Shown: positions 11,238 to 22,535, counted from the stretch's first letter. The stretch is 64,000 bases of DNA from Apostichopus japonicus (GCF_037975245.1 NC_092572.1:23978489-24042488); one strand, 5' to 3'. Made by a program: numbers and translations. Notes: generated by a model not told the origin, from the sequence alone.

Positions 11238-11812
11238 TGTAGTGACCGCACTGCAAGCGAGCCTATATATTCCCTCTCGCAAAGTGGAACAGCCTACTTA
11301 TTTTGTTTGTAGACATTCTGTCGCCCAACTTTCTTGCTTATCTACACCCCCATTTATAGTAAACTTGAACAAAGAGGACCAGTGTCCAACGAGAGAAAGT
11401 TTTGGGGTCATAAGTTCAAGTGTAGAGCGACATATTTTTATCAGCCACTTCGTTCATAGAATCGGTCAGCGAAGGTTGTTCCCTAAGCCGTATAATACTA
11501 CTTTATAACTACAATATATACCATTGCCTACACTACAGCGATAGCTGGCTAAAAAGGCCGATACTTCATATATTTTTCGTATATTCTTCGGGAATCCACC
11601 GGACATTTATGTGTGGGATGTAGCAATGCAACCCACCAATTACTAGCGGATTCAGTGATACATTTATTCATTTACAAGGATTTTTATATATGCGGACCTA
11701 TCCTGGAACTGACAGTTCAAGTTCCCTGGACCGACGCAAGGAGGGTTAGACTAGACAGAACAATTATTAGAGGTTAGTAGTATTTATTATTATTATTTAC
11801 AAGACCTCTAAA
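11238..11812 (+). repeat. 3' LTR, 575 bp
   Basis: Same length as the 5' LTR with a single substitution. Followed directly by the ATGT target duplication. Confidence 0.95.
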
Positions 11813-11816
11813 ATGT

Positions 11817-12299
11817 CTGACCTAGTTTCGAATGAGGTGTAACAGAAGTGTTAGACACCACCATCGATCCCAGAAAATACACACACAGCTTGCTACCGTC
11901 GGAAATTAGACACTAGTGTACAGTCAAAGCATGCAGCTTCTGTCAATACCCACAACACAGTGAACATAGCAGAGGTGGACATCTCAGGTCCAGATAAAAG
12001 ACAACAAGGTATCACGTTTCATTACTGTCTGCATTTTGTAGCGACAAGGAAAAAAAACTTCACTTGCAAGCAACGGAAAGTGAACCTTTTTTTCAGAGGG
12101 CGGCACGCGGTTTGGGGCAAGTCTTCAATGCCTTTAAGAAAGACTAACACATTGAAGGGTGCGTGGTCAGTGAGACAAGTGGTTGTTAGCCTGGGGAAGG
12201 GGTGGTGAAGTGGGACTTCTGTATACAGTCGCTCCACCTATGCCATTTATGCAGCATCTCACTCACGTACAGTGAAACGTGTGCGTGCGGTTTGTTACT
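11817..12299. other. Intergenic, nothing recognised
   Basis: Flanking sequence of the Gypsy insertion. Short overlapping open frames on both strands, none with recognisable domains. Confidence 0.5.
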
Positions 12300-12850
12300 A
12301 CCCGCTGTAACTCAGTCACTCTTATATGGCCTGCCAAATAATCAGATTTTTCGTTTAATTGGTCTTCCATTGCTGCCAGGATTGTAACACCTATTATTGT
12401 TATAGAGAATATATCACTCCTGTATTATTATTACACTGGCTTCCAGTTTTACCCAGCATCCTTTACAAGATACTTACATACGTTAATATGCCAGTTTATC
12501 ACCGATATATTCATCAGAGCTGTTACAGACTTATCATACACCTCTTGGAACACAAGACTTCTGACCATAAAGCTTACTAACAGATCATGGGGAAACCATT
12601 TTTTGTTTTTGTTTTCTATTTTTGCTTCTACTGCCCCACAACCTTGGAAATAATTACCTGGATCCATTAATTAGCTTTCTCACTTTTTCTTGCATCATTC
12701 AAATCTGCTATGAAATTATTCTGTTTCTAGGACTCAACAACTTTCTATTATTTTTACATTTCTACTTGCTTTGCCTGTTCTCAGTGATGTTTCACTGCTT
12801 TTTGATGGATACCATGCATTTCAAATTTTGATGACGAACACAATGATGAT
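12300..12850 (+). pseudogene. Decayed non-LTR reverse transcriptase C-terminus
   Basis: Broken plus-strand frames retain the shape of the tail of CR1/L2-type reverse transcriptases: an ITPVL...LHWLPV...YKILTYV segment at about 12,415-12,490, then a FKSAMKLF-like segment at about 12,695-12,725 ending in a stop. Several frameshifts and stops separate them, so this is an old remnant. Confidence 0.6.
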
Positions 12851-14714
12851 GTCGAGGGCGCAACATTAAATGAGTAACAAATTGGTAGACATCTCCTCCA
12901 TTTGAATAAAGAGTTGATTTATTATCTTTTCTCTCTTAATCTAATCATTCATTTGCGAATTCATATTAATATATTGATATGTTCAATCACAAGATATGTT
13001 GAAAAAGCAAAACAAAACACAAACAATGGGGGTGTAGATGGCAACAATTTACATCTCTTCAACACATGGTAAGCATATTAAAAGCTGTAAGAAATAACAC
13101 AAAACGGGAGTTCATGAATTTACCAGAAAAAAGGTGTTTTTGAGTTGAATATTGCAGAAACATAACAATTTCATAACAACTAATATAAGTAGATATTCTT
13201 AATTGTATATTATATGCTATGCCTCTCCCCGGGTGTCAAGAAAGGACATCCACATACTCCTGTTTTCAGTGGCATATCCACCTGAGGAGGCAGGGGAAGG
13301 TAGCCCCAGTCAAATTTCATATACATAGAGCATAGGTTGTCTACAAAGAGTTACTATTGCAGAAGAATGCAAACTAAAAAATTGTAGGCTACTTATAGAG
13401 TCAGACATCGAATAGATTTGTTTCTGGTCTTTTTTCACTCAATTTGACCGGAAAATTCATAAAATTTGATTGGATGTTTTACTGACAACCCTGTTGAAGG
13501 CTGTAAACTCCAAACTGGTATCACATTATGACACCATCATATTGTGTCTTTCGTATTACCAGCTACTGCCTGTGCCACGGAATTGAATAACTAGGCTACC
13601 CTAGAATCAGCTTCTATTTGGGTGAGTTATCGCTTGCTTGATTAATTTCTGCACAACAAATCAGTCTGAGGCTAATCATATGCAGTATATTAAAAATCTA
13701 ATATAACTTTACATAGCTAAAATCTGGGCCGGTTTGATAAAACTTGAAGGCACTGAGGCTCTCAAGTCCGAAATATTGTATAGCTTCCAGGGGCAATATG
13801 CCGGGCCCCGGGACCCCATGCAGGTAGGACAAAGTTTTCTTGTTGACAGGTCATAAACTGGATTCTCCACCTAAAGTGAAATCCTGACTAGACGCTTGAC
13901 TTTCCCTACAATATATCAAGTTCACATTTTTAGTTGGAATATCCTGTCAACAATTTTAGCGGATGAAACTCAGGAATAAACCGTATAATTTGGGTATAGA
14001 AACATTCTTAACAGTACCATTACCATGGTTACAAGTGTTTGGGAACGGGCCATATTTGCAAAAAGTACCTAAACTGACCAAGCTGGGTCAGTGTGAAACT
14101 TGCCTCCCACTCGAAATCTTTGCCCCCACCCCCACATAAAAGTCTGGTAATGCCACTGCCTGTTTTTGAATTCCAAGACATCAAACATATTGTGATTAAG
14201 ATAGATATGACATATAGTACCTCATCGATGATGCTCAAATCAAATATTAAATAGATCAATATAATTGGTAATGTCTTGTAGAATGTTTCAGTTTGATTGA
14301 TATTATTTGCTTAGTTTATTAACACTTGCAACGTTTATAAATTCATGAAAACCTGGCAACTAACCAGATGCTTTATTGCAACAAGAAAGTAACATTTTAA
14401 CCCTTCCTTAGCAGATGGACCAAATCTGTTTCTCTAATTTATATATAAACATCTGCCCTGGTGTATCATAGGACATCCACATACCCCTATTTTCGTTGTC
14501 ATTCAAACATTAAAAATTAGGCTCATCTGAAGGTCTACAATATTTTTCATTCTAGGAATGGCTGAACTTCAGCTGTTTAATTTTTTTTTGGTGATTCAGC
14601 TGTCTTCACAGACCAGTGGCAAACCCATGTGAGGGCCAATTATGATACTGCAACTATCCCCCAACTATTCCCCTAATCAGTATCATCTTGAGGCAAATCG
14701 AGAAAAAATCATCC

Positions 14715-15185
14715 TCATATCACTTGAAGTTTGTTTCCCTTATCCTTTCCACTACACAATCCACGTAGCTGTGTAGGTAGAGATTCATGTGTAGGGGCAG
14801 GCGTTTGTGTATTTTCCGTCTCCTCTGTAAGTACATCCTCATCCTGTGTAGGTACATCATGCTCCTGTGTAGGTACATCATGCTCCTGTGTAGGTACATC
14901 CTCCTGTGTATGTACACCATGCTCCTGTGTAGGTACATTATGCTCCTTTGCAGGAACATCATGCTTCTGAGTAGGTACATCCTCCTGTGTAGGTACATCC
15001 TCCTCCTGTGTAGGTACATCCTCCTCCTGTGTAGGTACATCATGCTCCTTTGTATGTACATCATGCTCCTTTGTAGGTACATTATGCTCCTGTGTAGGTA
15101 CACCATGCTTTATGTGTAGGTACATCCTCCTGTGTATGAACATCATGCTTCTGTGTAGGTACATTGATCTCGTTGGACGATTCAC
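14715..15185 (-). CDS. Minisatellite exon A, DVPTQEH repeats (partial)
   Basis: A minus-strand open frame made almost wholly of a 7-residue unit DVPTQEH with variants (DVPTKEH, GVHTQED), encoded by a 21-bp DNA repeat, ending in a Thr/Pro segment (TQTPAPTHESLPTQ) and a short tail to a stop. It is Thr/Pro/Glu-rich with no cysteine core, a low-complexity linker or stalk. It begins inside the 15,165-15,875 retroposon insertion, so the ancestral exon continued through 15,876-16,018, where a good acceptor (CTACATAG) stands at its start. Paralogous to 61,520-61,725, which has a frameshift at the matching tail. Whether it is spliced into the Death-domain gene is not shown. The plus-strand frames over the same repeat are shadows. 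Confidence 0.45.
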   Translation of the reverse strand: MNRPTRSMYLHRSMMFIHRRMYLHIKHGVPTQEHNVPTKEHDVHTKEHDVPTQEEDVPTQEEDVPTQEDVPTQKHDVPAKEHNVPTQEHGVHTQEDVPTQEHDVPTQEHDVPTQDEDVLTEETENTQTPAPTHESLPTQLRGLCSGKDKGNKLQVI

Positions 15186-15875
15186 TGGGCGGAGTGGTAG
15201 GATGAGACCCCCAGCTGCTGGTACAAACCGCTACAAGCATTCCTTCGTTCCGATGGCTGTCACACATTTTAATAATACTTACACCAGATAGGCAGCGTTT
15301 CGTTAGGTTCATTGTGCAATATTCATAATTCGATTCTTTTGTTTGTTTATTTCATTCTTAATACACTAGGCTTTGTGCAATGTTTTTAGGGTCACCTTTT
15401 TAGGGTACTAGACTATAGTCTCTTTCTCTTATGCATATTATCATTATTATTTCTTTTATCTGTTTAGGAGCAGTATATTGCTTTATAGGTGCCTTTTAAA
15501 GTTTAATTGTTTTCAAAATTGAATTTTGATCCTTTCGTTTTGATCCGTTAGACTGTCGTATAGGTTTTTCAATTTTTTAGTTTTAGGTTTAAATTCCTAT
15601 TAGTTTCGATTCTTATAGTTTGACCATTTTCGAGAGTTTTGATTCTTATTCCTTCAGTCAGTTGCAATTCTTATTTTTCTTAATAGTTTGACTTCTTATT
15701 ATCCTATTAAATTAATATGTGCAATTCATAGTATGGTATCCTTTTAGTGTATTTTCATGCATACTATTTGTATTATTCTTATTCCATCTTATCATTGTAT
15801 TGTCTTATTGCGAGCATTTAATTGCCCATTTTTGGTGCTTAATAAAGTTTATTTGAATTTGAATTTGAATTTGAA
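15165..15875 (+). mobile_element. 5'-truncated non-LTR retroposon inside the minisatellite
   Basis: A 711-bp insertion flanked by TACAT at 15,160-15,164 and 15,876-15,880. Near its start a plus-strand frame reads like the C-terminus of a reverse transcriptase (RYKHSFVPMAVTHFNN, then a stop near 15,292). It ends with AATAAA and a short (TTTGAA)n tail, typical of 3' ends of this kind of element. Copy 2 of the duplication lacks it, so it arrived after duplication and split the minisatellite exon. Confidence 0.8.
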
Positions 15876-16020
15876 TACATCCTCCTGTGTAGGTACATCA
15901 TGCTTCTGTGTAGGTACATCCTCCTTTGTAGGAACATGATGCTTCTGTGTAGGTACATCATACTCCGGTGTAGGTACATCAGGCCCATGTGTAGGAACAT
16001 GCCTCTATGTAGGTACAAAC
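15876..16020 (-). repeat. 21-bp minisatellite, 5' part of exon A
   Basis: Six to seven 21-bp units, minus-strand frame PTxxxDV. The minus-strand acceptor-like TTTGTACCTACATAG precedes it. Separated from the rest of exon A by the retroposon. Confidence 0.6.
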
Positions 16021-16099
16021 AGAATACATAAATGATTATGATATGTTTCAATCTTAAATATCCCAGAGATGTGAAATACCATCACATATAACATGAAAT

Positions 16100-16105
<6 letters not shown>

Positions 16106-16137
<32 letters not shown>

Positions 16138-16208
16138 TTATATATATATATATATATCATTATATATATATATATATATATATATATCATTATATATATA
16201 TATATCAT

Positions 16209-16235
<27 letters not shown>
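16106..16235. repeat. (TA)n microsatellite
   Basis: About 130 bases of TATATA interrupted by ATCATT. Absent at the matching place in copy 2 of the duplication. Open frames over it are artefacts of the repeat. Confidence 0.9.
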
Positions 16236-16239
<4 letters not shown>

Positions 16240-16401
16240 CTACTCACTGTGAACAAATTGGAATTGAACACTTACCAATGGATTAATTGGCTAAATCTTG
16301 ATAAATGCATTGATTGTGGAGCTGTCTCAAAGGGAAACAATTATGGCTTCTTGCTGGATCACTGGCTAGCTTTCTAAGATTTACACTGACAGTCATCTTA
16401 A

Positions 16402-16487
16402 TTAACTGATATAATTAATTATAACAGCTTCCTCTTCCAATACCAGCTCAACAAAGTCATCAGAACTGCCGTCTTCTGTAGCATCAC
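16402..16487 (-). CDS. Acidic terminal exon of the ZU5-Death gene
   Basis: Minus-strand exon after an acceptor GGTTCAATAG. It begins with two bases completing a codon, so it needs a phase-1 donor, exactly what the Death-domain exon supplies. It codes for 27 residues rich in Asp/Glu (DATEDGSSDDFVELVLEEE) and then a stop. Copy 2 has the same exon at about 62,000-62,080, but it carries a one-base loss and acidic residues are replaced by an unrelated frame. The assignment as last exon rests on phase and position; no transcript evidence. Confidence 0.5.
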
Positions 16488-16904
16488 CTATTGAACCAGA
16501 GAGAATAACAATTCTATAAATCACCAAAAAGGGATTCCATAACCGTTAAAGTTGGCCCTATTAAAGTTTGTCCATCATACTTAAAGTTTTCAAAGGAACT
16601 TTTCCTGAGGTAAAAAAAACTTCAACTTTTACCGGACAATAGCATATTATAACAATGATTAGAGAAGTATATATCTCACTGAGGCAAAATATCTATTAGT
16701 GTGAAAGTACAATTGTTGGATGATTATTGAAATAGAAGCCAACATATGTCCTTCCAGCTTATTTAAGAACAATACTGGTGACCTTTGACAGAATATTATC
16801 TGCTGAAATTATTCCACTTATTTGCCAATGTGAGGTTGTAGATTTGTCTGCAGACTGTACCATTTGGAAGCAACTAAGCACTCCACTAAACAATCCATGT
16901 TGAT

Positions 16905-17110
16905 GTGTAGGTAGAGATGTATGTCGGGGCAGGCTTTTGTGTAGTTACCGTCTCCTACGTAGGTAAATCCGTCTCCTGTGTAGGTATATTACATCCGTTT
17001 GTAGGTACATCGTGCTCCTGTGTAGGGACATCATGCTCCTGTGTAGGAACATCAGGCCCCTGTGTAGGTACATCAGACCCATATGTAGGAACAGCATGCC
17101 TTTATGTAGA
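16905..17110 (-). repeat. 21-bp minisatellite exon B (copy 1)
   Basis: Second cluster of the DVPTQE-type repeat in copy 1, related to 62,220-62,415 in copy 2. Minus-strand frame VPTQGPDVPTQEHDVPT with a Thr/Pro tail; a stop interrupts it in copy 1. The acceptor seen in copy 2 (TATCTACACAG) reads CTACATAAAG here, so this copy is probably no longer a usable exon. Confidence 0.55.
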
Positions 17111-18592
17111 TACAAACAGAAATACATAAAAGTTAATGATATGTTTCAATCTTATATATTAGAGATGTGAAATATCAATATTGCATATTTATATCTTATA
17201 TGTCATAAAACCAAGCACCCGGGGGATTGCACATACAGGTTTGATGGAAAGTATGGTTAGAGATAAATAAAAACTCTAGGCATGTATACAATTCATACTA
17301 AGTTTGGAATGAAAGTCAATGCCCGCCCCATGCACAAACACAACATGCACACATCCACAACAGAAACGAAATATAACGTACCATTTTGTCACTTTCTTGT
17401 CAATATAAAGTTATCCTAGAGGAGTTCTGGATTTACCACTTAAACCACTTTAGCCAGCCACGAAACCATCCATGTTGATGTGTGGTCTCCTGTAAAGCGG
17501 CCGAGTCCTGTGTAGGTTCATTTCGGCTCTGCATAGTCACTAATAAAACAGTGATATTTTGGTATTTAAATATTAAAACTATATTTGCTATAAGGAAAAA
17601 ACCATTTGCTTTGATATATCAGGGTTAAAAAGTTGCTGGTAATTCCTGACATTAGTAAGCTGGATATTACATGAATCAGACACCTATAAAAAAAAAAGGA
17701 AATATGTTCTCTTTTACTATAAACGACATGTTTAAATGAATATATATTGGAAAAAGTTGTCTATCCATTTATTAATGACTAAAAGCTTTGACACCTCCAT
17801 GTATGGATGCATCTACTGCATGATTGCTTATGGCAATACCAGTTAACATATGTCATATTATATAAACTATAACGAATGTGGTATGTAGATTGAAAAACTA
17901 ACACAAGTTTATTGCTCCTAATGATGAGGCCTGGACATTAAAGGGATATGTGACTGTTATGAGGAAATGAAACATGCTCTACACTGTCAGTGAAAAACCA
18001 CATCTTAATGTCTTGACTCAAGATATTGGTTTATTGGATGAACTTATTTTGACTAGTAAAATCCTCCATTCGTCCAGGCAATGGATCGCAGTAGGTGGTC
18101 TGTGGTGTCGTAACAGCAAATGTTTTTCATGTTCTACTTTTCTATTATAATATTTTATTTGATGTATTTGTGAGACCTGGTACATTTGGACTGTTTGCTA
18201 GCTATCAAGGTTCTCTGTATTTAGAATGTCATTAAAATGCAACGTTTTGTAGACATATTGTATTCCTCTGTGAACAGGGGAGTCGAATATTATAAATAAA
18301 AAAAAAATAAAAACATTTTCAGCTGAATTGCTGTGATGACATCATTCAGCTGTTGCCAGATGCATTCACAAAATACCACCAAATTTAAAGATTTTCCATC
18401 TTCGCCATACAAGATGCTATAAAGGTTTTGACCTATAAATTGCCAGCATTGTCTGTAAGGAATCAACTTTAGCCACCTGAATACCCCTTGAATGTCACAG
18501 TGAATACAAATTATTTGCATTCATGTATTATTAAATGAATTATCAACCTGAATGAAGTCATCAATATCAATCCAGTCAATAGTTATCATTAC
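17111..18592. other. Non-coding part of duplication 1 and intron
   Basis: AT-rich with no supportable exon. Homologous to 62,425-63,784 up to 18,517. Downstream intron of the Death-domain exon begins with GTAATG at 18,592. Confidence 0.6.
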
Positions 18593-18827
18593 CTTGTCTC
18601 TCCACATACTGCTGAAGATCTTTTCGGCCTGCCTTGTCCAAAGCTGTAGCAAGCACGCTGCAGGTGGCCCCAGCACCATTCCTTTTTCTCCAGAGACGAA
18701 GCATAAAGTATTTTGCGTCTTGATGACACCGACGATTATCTTCCTTTAAATTATCAAGATCAGCATCGCTAATATTCAAATACCTGGCAAGGCTTTGCCA
18801 CTCTGAACACAGTTTTTCTGCCAAATA
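18593..18827 (-). CDS. Death-domain exon
   Basis: 235-base minus-strand exon between acceptor TTCTTGTAG and donor AAG|GTAATG; phase 0 in, phase 1 out. The 78 residues form a complete Death domain: helix 1 YLAEKLCSEWQSLARYL with the conserved Trp, then the loop-helix NISDADLDNL, the Arg/His patch, and the terminal LATALDKAGRKDLQQYV. Death domains assemble signalling complexes by pairing with other Death domains. Placed after ZU5 and UPA exons it gives the architecture of UNC5 and PIDD tails, though the rest of those proteins is not present here. Copy 2 of the duplication stops just short of this exon. Confidence 0.93.
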
Positions 18828-19699
18828 CTACAAGAAAGATGAATTGAAATTAAATCTGCTTCATTTACATTCAAAACATAAATATCTTAAACTAAGGACA
18901 ACTTATAGAATAGCTGTGGATGGAAGAGACCTCGATGAATTGGAACACTAGGTTGTGGTCTAGTTGAAACAACTTAATTGATGTGGCACTAGAACATCAG
19001 CTGAGGGGTTAACTCCAGGAACAAAGCATAAAGTATTTTGTGTTTACGATATTCCAGGTATTATTTTCTTTTATATTATAAAGATTGAATTCGCTAATGT
19101 TCAACTCCCTGGCAAGCATTTGCACACTCTCCAGTCAGTTTTGGTGCCAACTCCTACAACAAAGATGAAATGGTCGGAAGATAGCTCAATGATTTTGTAA
19201 ACTAATGGCTTGTGGTCTAGTTGAAACAACTAACTTGATGTGACAATAGAACATCAGAGGGGCTTGTATTGTAATATTTATACAGAAAGAAGATGCTTCA
19301 TTGTCCAAGAACTAAAAAATCTACCCTAAATAACTGCCTATCTTCTTCCTGCCACACAAATACATAACATAATGCTATGTCCACTTGGAACAGTACTATA
19401 TCTGTACAATCCTTACAAATTTACTTATAAAAAGCCTAACCAAGGCTGCTGAACAAATTTCAGAACCCACCAGACCTCTGGGAGAATGACCACAAATAAG
19501 TTAATTTATTACAGTCATTGGTATATGACATATTAGGTAGAAGAGCCATGGGATGCAGGATGAGGCATGACAGCTAGCAGGACACTTTGCTGATCACAGA
19601 CACCCTGCAGGACCCCTCCAAACAAACACAACAATTTTGTCGCCTATCCCTGGATCATTGTTGTAGAATCTTGACAAACATCATTAGGATAATAAATAC

Positions 19700-19756
19700 C
19701 TCTAAAATGTAATCAGGTACTGTACTGTCTGCAATTTCATCTGTGGACTGATTCCC
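19700..19756 (-). CDS. 19-codon linker exon between UPA and Death domain
   Basis: 57 bases, acceptor TTTCCACAG, donor GAG|GTATTT, phase 0 at both ends. It reads as an acidic, Ser/Thr-containing spacer ending DYILE, which runs straight into YLAEK of the Death domain. Without it the frame would still be kept, so it could be a skippable exon. Confidence 0.8.
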
Positions 19757-21023
19757 CTGTGGAAAGAGAACATACATTACCATTAAACTTACCAGAAAGA
19801 TACATTGCTCCAAACTAGTATTTTCGAAGGCTGCAAAATACACTAATTTATCTTACACATACTATTATAGCTAAATTCAATCTCCATATTTTTGGTGTAA
19901 GGATGAAACCATAGCATTAGAGAAGAATTGCAAGAAGTGGGAGAAAAAGGAGGTATTACTAAACGGGTAGAAACTCACGCATAGAGAAAATAATCTACTC
20001 TTGTAAATCAATTCCTGTTATTCAGTAATTACTTTCTCCATTTCTCCATTCTCACACCCTTGCAAAATATTGTAGTATTGTAAAATATGTTTTTACTTTT
20101 ATTTTGCTAATGGAAATGCAAAGAATGCTCAGTATCTTGCGTAGCTTGTCATCATGAATAAGGAATCACATATTTCTTTGTTATACTTGACATTCTCTAT
20201 GCTTGCATCATAGTAAAAGTAATAAGTTTTATAGACCTTATGTTCCTCCATTTCATTTCATGGCTGGACCACAGTTTGCCTCTTACTCTACATTTTATAT
20301 TTGTTAGAAAATAAAGAAGTCTGTATAAGTTTTTGGAAACTATATGTTAAGAGGTGTTCAGGTTTATGAATATGTTTGTTCTCTACGGTAGGTTAAAGCC
20401 ACATGCAGAGGTTACAATATCACCAAGTAACATAAACAGCAGAAACGGGACAAACATTATGGAGAGATTGATTTTATGCCAGACCTATTTTGCATTGTTT
20501 TGTGGCATCTACAAGCCTGAACAAAAAATGAATTCACTACAGCAAGTTGATGATCATAAATCTTGATGTTGATCGCACATCTGCGGCCAAAACCTGGTCA
20601 TAAAATCAAAATATTTCCTGACTAACCATAAAATTGACTGACAAAATTAGCAGTGTTGGCACCCAAACATGTCTTCAACAGTTGTGAGGTATATTATGCA
20701 ACGTATTACAATCATGTAACCACCCTAACATTGTTTTGTTAAAGTGATGTCAGGTATAATGGTTCACTATAATATTACAACATGCAGCTCATGCTAATCA
20801 TTAGGATATGATCCCTCAAGTGGATAATTTCTGCCTTCTCAGATGATGCAGTGCTGAATAAAACAGTAGCTAAACCACTTAGTTTATGGAAATGTGAGCC
20901 AAGAGCATGTAAGCTTAACAGCTTGATGATTACACCACTGATATATCCTTTTTTATTTCTTCATAACAAAACCCATTAAATCAGTAATACAAATATCAAA
21001 ATTTCCATTCCAAAACAACAAAC
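19757..21023 (-). other. Intron
   Basis: Intron between the UPA and spacer exons. No conserved reading frame or transposon termini recognised. Confidence 0.6.
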
Positions 21024-21167
21024 CTCCAGTTCTATTTCAAAATTAATAGGGTAATGTTCCCCCTGTTGTGCTAAAAATTTGCAGAATGAGTCCATATTTT
21101 TACTCCTTTGAAGTACAAATGGCACTAAGCGTTCTTCAGACAATGCTATAGACCGCCAAGGTATCTC
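21024..21167 (-). CDS. UPA domain exon 3 (C-terminal part)
   Basis: 144 bases, phase 0-0, acceptor TTCTTTAG, donor GAG|GTTTGT (weaker than average). Encodes EIPWRSIALSEERLVPFVLQ and a downstream beta-strand section ending IELE. It directly continues the UPA fold begun in 22,738-22,967. UPA is the conserved module between ZU5 and the Death domain in UNC5, PIDD and ankyrins. Confidence 0.85.
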
Positions 21168-21473
21168 CTAAAGAAGAAAGAAAATAATAACTGCATTTTG
21201 TGAGGTTAAACCAAGCAGATGAATTGCTAAAAAACTGGGTGGAGTGCTTCCAATGCAGATGAATATATCAAAGAAATATTTCGGTCACAGTATTTTAGAG
21301 CAAGTAAACATGATACAACACATCTCCTACCCGAGCTGACAGTGTACAGTATGTACATAACTTAGTACAATTGTGTATATTCCACAATATTACACCATGC
21401 TAGCCAGAGTGCTCATATGTCTTTATGAGTTAAAGGTTAGCCCTCGCTTGGTTTACAAAAATAACAATTTTCA

Positions 21474-21710
21474 TGGTATCATGTGATATACGAGGGTAAT
21501 GAGCCATGGCTCAATCATATATCTAGATAAATCCTTAATTAATTGATTCGGAAGGACTGTCTTGAATGCACTGGAGAAATCGAGGAACAACACAATTGAT
21601 ATAGTGGTTTCCTTGTTATTAAAATTCGACACAATTTCATGGATTATTAAAAGCACAGCGTCGATACAGGATACACCTTTTTTTTGTAAGCAAATTGACA
21701 TTCCCAATCT
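21474..21710 (-). pseudogene. Reverse transcriptase fragment in intron
   Basis: A minus-strand frame keeps the RT core phrase SCIDAVLLIIHEIVSNF followed by LFLDFSSAFKT, recognisable as the first catalytic-Asp block of a non-LTR reverse transcriptase. The upstream and downstream RT blocks are broken by stops. A truncated, dead copy sitting between UPA exons 2 and 3. Confidence 0.75.
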
Positions 21711-22397
21711 GATCTATGTATACTCTTCATTAACTGTGGCAACGAGAGCTTATCCTATTAAATGCAATACTTGCTTAGTCAATTAGTCTGAAATCATTTA
21801 CATGTTTGGGGTTCTTCACTTTGGGAACAGGGGATGTTAATGCTGTTTCCACAAACTAGGAATTTCACTATTTAGAATCCTTTCCTGACATAAAGATGCG
21901 TAAAGAGGGCTAACTCATTAGAACAGCATTTAAATACCCATCAGGGAATCTTGTCTGATCCACATGCAACACCGCTCTTAACGTTTTTACTGGATTGGCG
22001 AGATACCAGATTAACACCTAATTTAGGAAAACCATCCTTTAAATCGGGTAAACATAGTGGGATGTCTTTACTTACAGAATCATGAATCGTCCAAAATGTT
22101 CAGTCAATTCACTCCCTAGCTCTTTATCAATGCGCACTTTAACTAATGAAGAAGCTGCAGCTTTGGTTACTTTTGTAGATCAAGTGATACCCGGAAAAGT
22201 GTGCTTTTTTTCTGGGCATAAATCAAGCGAGAGCTAACCCGGTTGAACTTGTCATGGTAAATGAAGGTAACATGACACTTTTGTAGCGCCTGCATTGCAC
22301 TCACATTTAATAATATTTTATGCTATCTAGTCAACATTAAATTACTCTGTTAAATCTAACCAATTGTGAACTGAAATATGCAAACTACAAAATTTAC

Positions 22398-22535
22398 CTC
22401 TTTTCCTTGCTCTGTATACCAGGTATTGCCTGGCTTAGTGCCATTAAATGATATAGTTAATGGCTGTTTTCCTTCTTTCATAAATTGTAATTGCAGGCTT
22501 CGTTCAGGTTTGATGTCTGGATTCAATTTTAGTAT
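22398..22535 (-). CDS. UPA domain exon 2
   Basis: 138 bases, phase 0-0, acceptor CCATTTCAG, donor GAG|GTAAAT. The 46 residues start ILKLNPDIKPERSLQLQF and include FNGTKPGNTWY; alternating hydrophobic residues indicate beta strands. It joins in frame to the UPA exons on both sides. Confidence 0.87.

Larger units (their letters stand above)
5590..11812 (+). mobile_element. Complete young Ty3/Gypsy LTR retrotransposon
   Basis: A 6.2-kb element with two 575-bp LTRs, a tRNA primer-binding site, an extra SGNH-like ORF, gag, a -1 frameshifted pol (protease, RT, RNase H, integrase, GPY/F) and a polypurine tract. The 4-bp sequence ATGT stands immediately before the 5' LTR (5,586-5,589) and immediately after the 3' LTR (11,813-11,816), as expected of a target duplication. 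The LTRs differ at one position only and all coding frames are open, so the insertion is very recent and the copy may be competent. Integrase and RT sequences place it in Ty3/Gypsy (Metaviridae). The clade within it is not determined; a Mag-like relative is a guess from the gag zinc finger. Confidence 0.97.
12872..18517. repeat. Segmental duplication 1, copy 1
   Basis: Collinear and highly similar to 58,935-63,784 in direct orientation. Homology begins at ACAAATTGGTAG and ends at GTGAATAC(A)(A/T)ATTATTT, 76 bases before the Death-domain exon. Copy 1 is longer because it alone has a 0.7-kb retroposon, a (TA)n expansion and about 250 extra bases near 16,540-16,790. Confidence 0.92.

Noticed and set aside
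14787-15119. Plus-strand CVGTS/LCRYIM repeat frames over the minisatellite
   Set aside because: Any 21-bp repeat free of stops is open in several frames. The minus-strand PTQE frame has the better tail and splice context.
14785-15164. CRISPR-like regular spacing
   Set aside because: The 21-bp units are contiguous with no unique spacers, in a eukaryotic intron-exon context: a minisatellite.
16005-16286. Ile/Tyr repeat ORFs on both strands
   Set aside because: Simple translation of the (TA)n microsatellite.
18290-18520. 76-codon minus-strand ORF with Trp-rich segment, considered as a second Death domain
   Set aside because: Helix pattern does not fit, and the duplicate at 63.6 kb does not preserve the frame.
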